DNA from: Scleroderma bovista | Taxonomy: Eukaryota > Basidiomycota > Agaricomycetes > Boletales > Sclerodermataceae | Length of the DNA stretch: 46,166 nucleotides | Direction: 5' to 3' | Assembly: GCA_037178675.1 (NCBI GenBank) | Contig: JAYMGJ010000143.1 | Location: forward strand, 1-46,166 | Part shown: positions 36,875 through 46,166 of the stretch, one piece after another | How the letters are laid out: each line of letters opens with the position of its first letter | Position numbering within the stretch: the first letter of the stretch is position 1 | Made by a program: the position numbers and the translations under genes | The notes under the pieces: model-generated | What the model was told of the DNA's origin: nothing | Seen by the model: only the letters and a program-made list of their open reading frames with translations | Databases searched by the model: none

Positions 36875-39800
36875 ATGGCAAAGTCCAAGATACAACCTGC
36901 TGGTAGCTCTACTCCGGTGGTTCATGTAACATGGCAGGCATTCAAATCAAGGAGGGGATCTATTGATAAGATGGTGAAGGCAATGCCCCGAAAGAAGGCC
37001 CATCATGGAAAAGCTCCTTCAAATGACACTCCGACCCAGTCAGCATCTATAGGATTAGAACAATCCCAACTGTTTCCAGATGATGGCCAGCCATACATTT
37101 CCATGGATAATCTTCCACCCCGAAAGAGAACAGGTGTGTCAAAGAATCAGGTGTGTGATTTATTCGAATCCTGCACTTGCCATGTCCTCCTGAAGGCATA
37201 ATAGGACAGTTACTTATTGGCATGGTTGCCATACAAGCAGAGGTACCTCCAGGTCCTTCTGGACATGGAGGCACCCCCTGACCCAAGGGTCTGCATGTTG
37301 TGTCAAGGAGATGGCACGTACAGATGTGCCGAATGCATTCACCGGCCCTTGCTCTGCAGTTCCTGTTGCAGAAAGGAACACAAGTTGCGGCCCTTCCACT
37401 GGGTGGACCAATGGAACGGTACATTCTTTGAGGAATCATCGTTACGACTGGTGAGTCATCAATTCTACGTGGCATACAGCAACAACTCATTTAGAAGGCT
37501 GGGTTGGTGGTACACCTTGGCCATGGTGGGGATCCGTGTCCGAATGGCGGGATGGATGGTGAGGATGAATGGGAGGATATTCAGGACCAACCAAGACCAC
37601 ATCATCTTTCTGGAGGAACGGACAGGTCTTGCCTAACTGTAGTGCATACATCTGGGGTACATTTTTGCGATGTGAGGTATTGTAACTGTCCAGATGCAGG
37701 AGCTTCGCATCTGCAGTTGGTCAAAGCAGGACTCTTCCCGGCAACTACAAAGGAACCTAGGACTGTATTCACCTTCCAAGTATTGGATGACTTCATTATG
37801 GATAATGTGGAGTGTGGCACCTCTGCCATGAATTATTACAGCAAGCTTCGGCGAGTCACATCCAATGCATTTCCTGGCCTTGTACCGGTGAGTTCAAAGC
37901 ATGATATTAAGGACCCGATGATACCACCAACACTGATCCAAGAACAGATACAGAGAGCTACTCAGGGTGTCGAGGATGTGGAGGCTGTTGAAGCTGTTGA
38001 AATGGCAAGGTTTTCATCCAGGGTCTCCTGATCCCAAGAGGGGGGAATTGGTGCTGTTCTGTCCGGCATGCCCACAACCAGGAGTAAACATTCCATCCAG
38101 TGAAAATGTAGACCTCTTGGAGTAAGTAATGTTTTATTTTTACTTGTACTTATTGAGCAGCTGCACGATATAGGTGGAAATATTCTAGGACCATCGTGAT
38201 GGATGGAAACTTCAAGGCCGAGCATATGCGGCCAAAGAATTCAGCTAATGAAGTTTGGCTCATGGACGGAATGGGATTCATGGTTACAATGCCGCAATAT
38301 AAGGATTATCTGGCCGGAACATTGAACTGGGTCGAGGTTTGTGATTGCACATGTTTACAATACGGTTCAGCATTGTAATGGAATTCACAGAAATCTGACT
38401 GTAGCAACCATTGAGCAGTAAACCAGGCAAATGCTAAAAGAAATCAGCTGGCATCTACTGGAATTGGCGGGTGTGCATGTGCGCGGCATGGATGCTTTGT
38501 ACCCCATGCAATGGTTGACTTTCAGAAGGGAGAGCAGTATGTGCCGACATGTTGCATGCATTCCACCCTAACAGGAAGATAGGCAGGTAAATATGGATTA
38601 TGCTCTGGCACATGCCGTGCAACATGGGATGGATCCGCAACAAAAAGTCATAACCTTTTATGACATCAATTGCCAATACAGCAAAAACCTAAAGCGCCAG
38701 CTAGAAGCAAACAATTTTATATCCTTACCACCTGGGCTATGGATTCAACCTAGCATTGGGCTCTGGCATGTACATGGTCACAAGGCAGAATGTTTCACCC
38801 AATATGCTCCCAATTTCATTTCTGGTGTAGGCCGCATCGATGGTGAAATTATGGAGACTCTCTGGTCCTCTCTTAACATCATTTTGCCATCGGCCCGTGG
38901 AATGGCAACGCCGCATAGACAGGAGCTGCTTGATTTTCAAATGAATGACAACTTCTTAAAGATGGTGCGGATGCGTGAGTGGTATCACAATATCTTGCAG
39001 ATTTTGGGTGAAGTATGCCAACGACATATTGCACAGCCATCTCCCTGAAAAGAAAATTGAAGAATGCTCAAGAGGCACTCATGTCCGCGGAAGGAGCATT
39101 TGCGGAGCTTGATACAAGGGTTCCGGTTGAGTTGCATGAGCTTTGGGCACAGCAAGAGAAATCGGCTTTGGAGAATAGGGCTACTGATCCAAAATCAATG
39201 GACATATTTGAGGTGCAGCTGGAAAAAGGTATTTACTTGCTTGGCTGATTTCAAACCAATTTGACATATATGACAGCTCAAACAACGAAGTCGATCGAAA
39301 TGGATATTATAAGTAATCAGGGACCGGATGGTCGTATGCGTGGGGCGGCAACATGGATGGCAAGGGTATTGAAAGCCGAAGAATCATAAATTATTTTGGC
39401 ATAGATGTCCGCCACATTCATGCAAGGGCGACGGAAACACAAAGGTTGTCTATTGCCCGCCGGCAGGACTGCCTGCAGATGCAAATTGATCGGCTCTGTA
39501 AATCAGCTTCCCAATTTCTAGGCAAAGATTGGAATGAGGACATCTTGGATAATCTCATTTCCACAACGGACATCGATGAAGGTGATGGTGAAGATGTATT
39601 TTCAGACACATTCCACCCACAAGATCCCAACTACTCGGATGCTGTGGTACTGCCCTTGCCGTCGTACCTGGGGATGCAGCAAGCCGATAGGTTGGGGCTT
39701 TTAACCATGGTGGATCAGGAGTTACGATTGAGGGAAGGTCAGGCCAACGATGCTCTACATGAACTAAGGGTTTCGCTGGCACACAAGGCAGTCATCTTCC

Positions 39801-40368
39801 GGACCGATGTCAGACATGCCGGGACATACAATATGACTATGAGGGCCTGGGGGAAGGTGGGTAGTGCCGATGTGAAAGTGCAGCGGCATGCGGCAATATA
39901 TCGTTGGTGCCGGAAACAAATGATAGCATTGAATGCAAGCGGCAACACATTGAACCGATACAAAATGTTGAGGAAAGAAGACCTAAAGATCAGTGCAACC
40001 ATTGCCGACCCAAATGCAAGGGGTCATAGGGATGACACTTTGGCCTGGTTTTGGACAATGGATGTGCCGCGGGATACAGAGGTCAATGATTGGATGTCTG
40101 AATGTAAGATGATTGCTCCTCATGTTAACACCGGCTGACATGTATAGTTTACCGGGTGCATTGGTTGAGGGCGAAAGCATTGCGAGACAGGTGGGACGAA
40201 GAGGTAAAACTATTGACATGTGAAGCCACCTGGACAAGACAATTTCTTTCGTATAGGGAAACACTTTGGAGAGATCAAAAGGAGGAGGCTAATATGAGCG
40301 GAGAGATGGGGAGAGCATGCTATGCAGCAAAGCAATGTCAAATGTATGGTAGACTTGGTTGTGTATGA
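36875..40368 (+). CDS. KDZ (Kyakuja-Dileera-Zisupton) transposase with CxC2 domain, probably inactivated
   Basis: KDZ transposases are large DDE-type DNA transposases expanded in mushroom genomes. The first exon (36875 or 36830 start) is basic (RKKAHHGKAP, PPRKRTG). Exon 2 begins at about 37205 with DSYLLAWLPYKQRYLQ and the CxC2 zinc cluster: CMLCQGDGTYRCAEC, LLCSSCCRKEH, FHWVDQWNGTFF. Then come LGHGGDPCPN, VHTSGVHFCDVRYCNC, FPATTKEPRTVFTFQVLD and LFCPACPQPGVN. The core shows acidic positions in MDGNFKAEHM, YDINCQYSKN and GRIDGEIMETLWSSLN. The C-terminus has GQANDALHELRVSL, HKAVIFRTDVRHA, WCRKQMIALNA and YRVHWLRAKALRDRW. An in-frame TGA at 38412-38414 interrupts SNH-AVNQAN. At about 39388 a TAA and a one-base frame change split KAEES from IDVRH. 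These suggest a recently inactivated copy. The last exon or exons may extend to about 40610. Confidence 0.92.
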
Positions 40369-40800
40369 TTGGCATTGACCATTGGCATCAAATACCACTA
40401 TATGGTATGCAAAGAGGACATATTTAAAATGGATCATCGAGTGGCTGTTAGTGGAGAAAACAAGGTGCAACTGCAAGGTATTTATGGGGTGCATACCTTG
40501 GAATGAATGGATGATGGAATGGGAGGGTCATGAACAGTGGCACGTAGATTCGCTGGTAGCCGGAATGGAAAAGCCATGTACCAGCAGCAATTGAATGCCA
40601 TGCATGCACACCCTTCGGCCAATATGTAAATATAAATCTGCCAAGGGAAGAGGTGCAATCATGGGCCTACCGGCCGTGGTCCTCGTAGTTCCACGACTGC
40701 TGGCATTGATAACAATCAACTACCGCAGCTAGAAACCATTGTGTGCCGGTGCAACAGCTAGCTATAACCTATGTGCCATAGTTCACTGCATCAATCATGC
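40369..40800. other. KDZ 3' end and transition into repeats
   Basis: Frames around 40400-40600 (YLKWIIEWLLVE, HEQWHVDSLVAGME) may be last KDZ exons, but I cannot fix the splice sites. From about 40740 the sequence takes on the TGTGCCGG-rich character of the palindrome region. Confidence 0.4.
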
Positions 40801-43300
40801 TGTTGTGTAGCGGCGTGTCAGGATGCTTCCAGCAGCGTGTGCCGCAATGATGATGATGCCAAATTGTTGATTGTGCCGGAATGTTGACTATGCCGGAATG
40901 ATGAATGTGCCGAATGGTTGATTGTGCCGGAGGGCTGACTCTGCCGCAATGTTGAGCCAGAATGGTGATTGTGCCGAAATGATGATTGTGCCGCAGTGTT
41001 GGCTCGGCCGCAATGTTGCCTGTGCCGGAGGGTTGAGTGTGCCGGAGTGTTGACTGGGCCAGACTAATGATGGTGCTGATGGAGTGTTGATTGTGCCAGC
41101 CTGTTGACTGCTGGGATGTGGATCCTGCTGGAGTGTTGACTGTGCTGCAAGGTTGATTGTGCCAGAGTATTGATTGTACTGGCCTGTCAACATTACGGCA
41201 GAGTCAACACTGCGGCACAAGCTGTCCAGGTCGAGCACGCTCTGAGGTAGGATTGTGCTGGAATGAAGACTGTGCCGGACTGGTAATGGTGCCGGAGTGT
41301 TGACTGGGCCAGACTAATGATGGTGCCGAAGGGTTGATTGTGCCGACGGAGTGTTGATTGTGCCGGCCTGTTGACTGCCGGGATGTGGATCCTGCCGGAG
41401 TGTTGACTGTGCCGCAAGGTTGATTGTGCCAGAGTATTGATTGTGCTGGCCTGTCAACATTACGGCAGAGTCAACACTGCGGCACAATCAACCCTCCGGC
41501 ACAATCACCATTCTGGCTCAACATTGTGGCAGAGTCAACCCTGTGGCACAATCAACCATTCAGCACATTCATCATTCCGGCACAGTCAACAGTTCGGCAC
41601 AATCAACAATTCGGCACTATCATCATTGTGGCACACATTGCTGGAAGCATCCTGACATGCCACTACACAACAGCATGATTGATGCTAGATTAGTTCACGC
41701 TGCCAGAATTATAATTGTGCCAAACTGTTGAATCTGCCGGAATGATAAATGTGCCACACAGTTACATGTGCCAGAGTACACAGCAATTGGTGATGTTCAC
41801 TCCATGGATGCCATTGCCGTTGAGGCACCGCATGCCTTCACTCGGACAGAACCAGCAGAGCAAGAGAGATGTGATCGCAGCTATTCCCGCGGGTGGTCAA
41901 CACGGATCAAGTTGGAACCGACTGTCGACACTGAAAATGATGAGAAGCTTGCACAAGCTGCATCAGCCTTGAGGAAAAACTGTTGCTGATGAGTGCTCCA
42001 TATGCACCTGCAGAAGGATTTGAAGTAGCTAGGAAGGAAGACAAGTGTACACAGTGCAAAGAGAGAGATTTACTGTGTGCTGTCCAGGTCGAACACTCGA
42101 CCTGGTTTTGCAGTAAGTCTCTCTCTTTGCACTGTGTACACTTGTCTTCCTTCCTAGCTACTTCAAATCCTTCTGCAGGTGCATATGGAGCACTCATCAG
42201 CAACAGTTTTTCCTCAAGGCTGATGCAGCTTGTGCAAGCTTCTCATCATTTTCAGTGTCGACAGTCGGTTCCAACTTGATCCGTGTTGACCACCCGCGGG
42301 AATAGCTGCGATCACATCTCTCTTGCTCTGCTGGTTCTGTCCGAGTGAAGGCATGCGGTGCCTCAACGGCAATGGCATCCATGGAGTGAACATCACCAAT
42401 TGCTGTGTACTCTGGCACATGTAACTGTGTGGCACATTTATCATTCCGGCAGATTCAACAGTTTGGCACAATTATAATTCTGGCAGCGTGAACTAATCTA
42501 GCATCAATCATGCTGTTGTGTAGTGGCGTGTCAGGATGCTTCCGGCAATGTGTGCCACAATGATGATAGTGCTGAATTGTTGATTGTGCCGAACTGTTGA
42601 CTGTGCCGGAATGATGAATGTGCTGAATGGTTGATTGTGCCACAGGGTTGACTCTGCCACAATGTTGAGCCAGAATGGTGATTGTGCCGGAGGGTTGATT
42701 GTGCCACAGTGTTGACTCTGCTGTAATGTTGACAGGCCAGCACAATCAATACTCCAGCACAATCAACCTTGCGGCACAGTCAACACTCCGGCAGGATCCA
42801 CATTCCGGAAGTCAACAGGCCGGCACAATCAACACTCCATCGGCACAATCAACCCTTCGGCACCATCATTATTCTGGCCCAGTCAACACTCCGGCACCAT
42901 TACCAGTCTGGCACAGTCATCATTCCAGCACAGTCCTACCTCAGAGCATGCTCAACCTGGACAGCACACAGTAAATCCCTCTCTTTGCACTGTGTCCACT
43001 TCTCTTCCTCCCCAGCTACTTCAAATCCTTCTGCAGGTGTGTGCATATGGACCACTCATCGGCGACAGTTTCTCCTCAAGGCTGATGCAACTCGTGTGAG
43101 CTTCTCATCATTTTCAGTGTCAACAGTAGGTTCCATCTTGATGCACGTTGGCCGCCCCCGGGAATACTTCTTGCTCTGCCGGTCATGTCCGAGTGAGGGT
43201 GCGTGGTGGGCAGTGCTGGAATGCCAATCCTGCCGGAGTGTTGACTATGCCAGAATGATGAATGTGCCGCCCTGTTGAATGTTTACACTTGACCAAGCTG
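40801..43300. repeat. Nested inverted and direct repeats of GGCACAATCAAC-like units
   Basis: The region is built of 13-17 bp units such as GGCACAATCAACACTCC and their complement, in long runs. The 41220-42967 stretch is one near-perfect palindrome of about 1.75 kb, centred at 42094/42095, with CCAGGTCGA (42084-42092), a loop ACAC and TCGACCTGG (42097-42105). Inside the arms lie a direct repeat (41038-41219 against 41290-41489) and an extra inverted copy of 41503-41683 at about 40797-40985. Copies differ mostly at CpG. No host gene is supported inside. Such structure is known from subterminal regions of DNA transposons, where it can bind the transposase. Confidence 0.95.
41890..43172. repeat. 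Coding-like module in three copies inside and beside the palindrome
   Basis: A module of about 200 bp occurs at 41890-42085, inverted at 42105-42302, and again at 42972-43172 in the same orientation as the second copy. It encodes WSTRIKLEPTVDTENDEKLA in copy 1 and the near-equal TCIKMEPTVDTENDEKL in copy 3, followed in another frame by APYAPAEGFEV and CTQCKERD. The phrase looks like part of a real exon captured and multiplied together with the repeat units. The source gene is not in the window. Confidence 0.75.
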
Positions 43301-43474
43301 GATCATTGTGATCATGCCGGAATCGACTTTGGGCTCGCCAAGCGGCACTACATCCCATCGGCACAACACACGTTCGGATAGTATCTACTACAAACTACTT
43401 CCAACAAATTTGGACTACATACCATCAGAATTACATTTTAGTACAACAAACAATCATATCAGGAAGCTAATTAT

Positions 43475-44928
43475 TCAATGCTTCACCAGTGCATTGCGGA
43501 CATTATCTGGCATCACCCAATCAAGAGGCCGTGGCACCCTCAACCAATGGTGAATATTATCCCTCATATAATACGCCAAACAGCACCTCGCTCCGTCAAC
43601 CTCATTGACGCCGTGCCGAAAGAGCCGGCCAGAAAATGCAACAACAGTGCCGGGATTGTACAATACCTGAATCCCAAGACTGGGAATGTGCAGTGCACAA
43701 TCATCATAATTACCGACACTGACTAGCATGTCATACTAATCTGCTCGAGAGTGTGGGTCCCTGTGGAGGGGGGTACTGCGATTGACAATTAGCGAGATAT
43801 TGGTGAAGACAGTGGACCAATTTTCAAGTGCCACCAGCATTCCGGGATCATGGCCGGTCGCCCAGTCATTCAAGCGTTGCATGGCAAGGTGGCCGGCATC
43901 ATATAGAGACGGATGGATAATAGAAAGAACACCTGAAAGTATGGCCGACGGAAGACATATATCCTTGCTCCATTGATAGCCAGTAGGACCGGCCAAAGCC
44001 TTGGACACCCCCGGAATGTCATTGGGGGTCTAGCAAGCAGGGGAAGAGAAGATCAAACAAGTGCATCGTCAAAAGAAGAAGGTACTCACAGAATGGCCGA
44101 GCATGTGCCGTGCCGGAGAGAATTCCAAGCACCCAAAAATATCCACGTCATCCTTGAAATACTGGTGTGTTGTACGCCATGATTGATTAGTAATACTCTC
44201 TTCCAGTGGATCTGCAAGTGAATCAATGGATGCCGCGATGTGCTCCTAGAAACAAAGGCCACAACAGTGGACAATGAGAGTGGAATGATACCATACTTGG
44301 ATGCAGGGAGCTAGAGCTCCAGGAAGATACCACAATGCAATTGTGTCACCTTCTCCCAGAATAATGGTGGGCCGGGAAAGGGTCCCAGTCAAAGAGGAAG
44401 GATGTCTACGGAGGACCCTAATCTCCTGTTGCTCATTTGTGCCGGATTGCATTGGTCTGAGGCTTTCAGACAACCTAATCAAGTCAATGCCGCACGAAAC
44501 TTCAGCGGATATCAAGCAAGGGATAATAGAACTATAAAAGAATTGGCTCACTCCGATTATAGTATGCCTGTGTGATGGTGGATACAATTTGGTTCATGGC
44601 TACAGTTGCGTCCACCGGCAGGGACAGAAGTGTTTCCGGGGTGGGGGAATTTAAGTCTGGGAATGCTTCATTCAGGAAGCGGCGCCGCATATATGATGCC
44701 ATGATGTCAGACAAAGTATAGTTGGATGGCACGGCATTTGCACCGGCCATTGGATACAGGACAACTTTTGACAATGTGGGGAGTAAAAATTTTAGTGGGG
44801 GATGTGCAGCATCCTGCAGACATTTGTTTGCAAATGGCAATGCAACACATTCCATTCTCGGCTAGATCCACTAAACAAGGCTGATCGGCGATTGGCCGGT
44901 GTGAAACAACACATGCCCGGTTGCACAA
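43475..44928 (-). CDS. TET/JBP-family 2OG-Fe(II) dioxygenase, with a premature stop
   Basis: TET/JBP enzymes oxidise 5-methylcytosine (or thymine) in DNA using 2-oxoglutarate and Fe(II) in the nucleus. In Agaricomycetes they are expanded and linked to KDZ transposons. Reading down the minus strand: PTLSKVVLYPMAGANAVPSN and YMRRRFLNEAFPDL (44790-44660), PTIILGEGDTIALWYLPG (about 44370), WRTTHQYFKDDVDIFG (about 44150), then WSTVFTNISLIVNRSTPLHR. The iron ligands are visible: HxD as HRD at about 43760, and the distal His in FRHGVNE with the 2OG-binding Arg in GARCCLAYYMRDNIH. The core is complete, but TAG at 43736-43738 lies in frame between HRDPHSRAD and YDMLVSVGNY, where family members carry Trp. 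The start is uncertain; a Cys-rich segment near 44928 (CNRACVVSHRP) may precede. It is head-to-head with the gene at 45026. Confidence 0.87.
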
Positions 44929-45025
44929 TGTGGTAATTATGCATCAGGTGACATGTGGACTGTGAGAACATTGATTGCCTGAATGTTATAAGGCTTAGGG
45001 CGAATCGGCCATCACACCATCAATC
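44929..45025. promoter_or_regulatory. Short divergent promoter region
   Basis: Fewer than about 200 bp separate the TET/JBP gene from the gene starting at 45026 on the other strand. Both must be controlled from here, which suggests co-expression. No specific factor site is identified. Confidence 0.4.
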
Positions 45026-45812
45026 ATGAATACCACATCCGAACTGCGCAAAACCTGCGAACTGTCCATGGTATTGCAATACATTGGAGTCCGCTTTCGA
45101 CGGATGGTGCACGCGGTTCAACAACAGCCCGAGGGGATGCTGGCCACAGCTGAATGGTATGCAAACGTACAAACAGAAGTGGTAAGTGGAGAATGATTAC
45201 ATTTGATTAACACACTCATGAGCCCCCAGGCAAATTTAGAACGTGTGCTTGCCACATGCCAGGCTATGGGTGCGAAGATGATATTGCCAATGATGGCGAG
45301 CAGGGTGCACAGAATGGTCGTACTAGAAGATCTGCCGCCGGCAAGACTGTATGCGGCAATGCGACAGTTGAACATCTATCATGCGAAGGCCGCCGAAGTC
45401 CAGGTTCCAAGTACGCTTCAAGTGGCAAACTCGTGGTGGGTAAATGGCCACGGCCCATGTACAGCAGGGTACAGCATGCGGCCGCTGCGGGACATGGTAT
45501 CGGAGGCAGAGGCATTCTTTCCGCCGGACCTGGTATGCTCCCTTATTCGTGTTGTGTTAGATACTAAAGCTTTTCCAAGGTTGCTGATAGAAAGGTCACC
45601 ATTCTACTCACCGTTGGGTATACCTCTGACGAGGCCTTGTCAAATGCACGGTACTTCTGCGACAATATGTTGCGGAGCTCGGACAATGCCCTCAAATATC
45701 ATACAGAGGTGATGCAGCATTGTGCAAAAAGGATGGAGGACATTGAGATGCTAACCCGTGCACCAAATGCATTGCGGCAGAAATGGGAGGAGTCTTTGGG
45801 TGGTAGGTAAAC
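45026..45812 (+). CDS. Unassigned helical protein divergent from TET/JBP
   Basis: Exon 1 (45026-45181) starts MNTTSELRKTCELSMVLQ and ends at GTAAGT. Exon 2 starts at 45230 with ANLERVLATCQAMGAKMILP and runs through a helix-rich part to SEAEAFFPPDL. A further exon, joined by an acceptor near 45595, reads VTILLTVGYTSDEALSNARY, then EVMQHCAKRMEDIEMLTRA, and ends EESLGGR at a stop near 45810. The last part is a probable amphipathic helix or coiled coil. No family is recognised. Its head-to-head placement with the TET/JBP gene suggests it belongs to the same mobile element. Confidence 0.5.
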
Positions 45813-46166
45813 ATTGTATGAATACCTACATATATGTTCATCACAACAATAATTGGTTAATCAAATATCGGCCAAAGCGACACATGTGATATAATGTTGC
45901 CGGCCAAAGTCTGAGCTGCGGCTGCAACACCCGGCCAGGTTAACAATGAGGCAGAAATCACACAGGGAACACATCAGCATGAATGGGAATAGCACATGTC
46001 TGGGTGGAGGTGTCGTCCGCATCTTCCAATACAATGGGTGCCGCAAGTTGATACCTTATGCCGGTCGTCAAGTTTGCGGCTGTGATGGCTGTAACCAATC
46101 ATGGCTGGGCGGCAGTGGTGGCCTCCACTATGACAAATACAGCCGTGGTATCACGGCAAAAGAAAG
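45813..46166. other. Right edge, no supported gene
   Basis: The sequence keeps the GCCGG/CGGCA-rich style of the element (for example GTTGCCGGCC near 45896), so the element probably continues past the window. No terminus, target duplication or coding exon could be defined. Confidence 0.4.

Noticed and set aside
41715..42471. Identical proteins predicted on both strands
   Set aside because: They are the two arms of the palindrome, not two genes.

Overview
The window is nuclear DNA of a mushroom-forming basidiomycete (Agaricomycetes). Genes are cut by many short GT-AG introns. They include a group III hybrid histidine kinase, a fungal phospholipase D, a DUF6532-like gene, a Plavaka transposase relic and a KDZ transposase with a neighbouring TET/JBP dioxygenase, a pairing known from this fungal class. 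The species cannot be named from the sequence. All functional names rest on motifs read by eye, not on database searches.

Layout. 1-1596: no supportable gene. 1597-11809 (minus strand): a compact housekeeping block holding a HOG-pathway osmosensor kinase (18 exons), phospholipase D and a small secreted cysteine-rich protein. 12.4-14.5 kb: a broken fungalysin (M36) metalloprotease, then empty sequence. 14.5-17.0 kb (plus): an unassigned gene with a probable helical-bundle N-terminus, whose first intron carries an AT-rich 0.7 kb foldback element. 17.7-22.9 kb: an LTR-like block, a dead alpha/beta-hydrolase and long gene-poor DNA. 22.9-25.5 kb (minus): a DUF6532-like gene and a small coiled-coil gene. 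25.6-28.0 kb: a 3'-truncated Plavaka transposase.

From 28.0 kb to the right edge the window is mobile DNA. Two 1.2-1.3 kb LTRs of one family lie in opposite orientation (28037-29263 and 33279-34558); the second has a perfect AATAC target duplication and sits inside an accessory gene. Around and beyond them lies what looks like one large KDZ-type region: a truncated Cys-cluster/coiled-coil gene, a 16-bp tandem array, a proline/serine-rich gene, a conserved basic accessory gene (minus), the KDZ transposase with its CxC2 zinc domain (plus), a 1.75 kb near-perfect palindrome built of GGCACAATCAAC-like units, a TET/JBP 5-methylcytosine dioxygenase (minus) and a further gene (plus) running toward the edge. 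Two gene pairs are head-to-head (accessory/KDZ and TET-JBP/edge gene).

The most striking signal is that copies of the repeats differ almost only by C-to-T or G-to-A changes at CpG, and several element genes carry in-frame stops. This suggests cytosine methylation and deamination acting on an element that itself carries a methylcytosine-oxidising enzyme.
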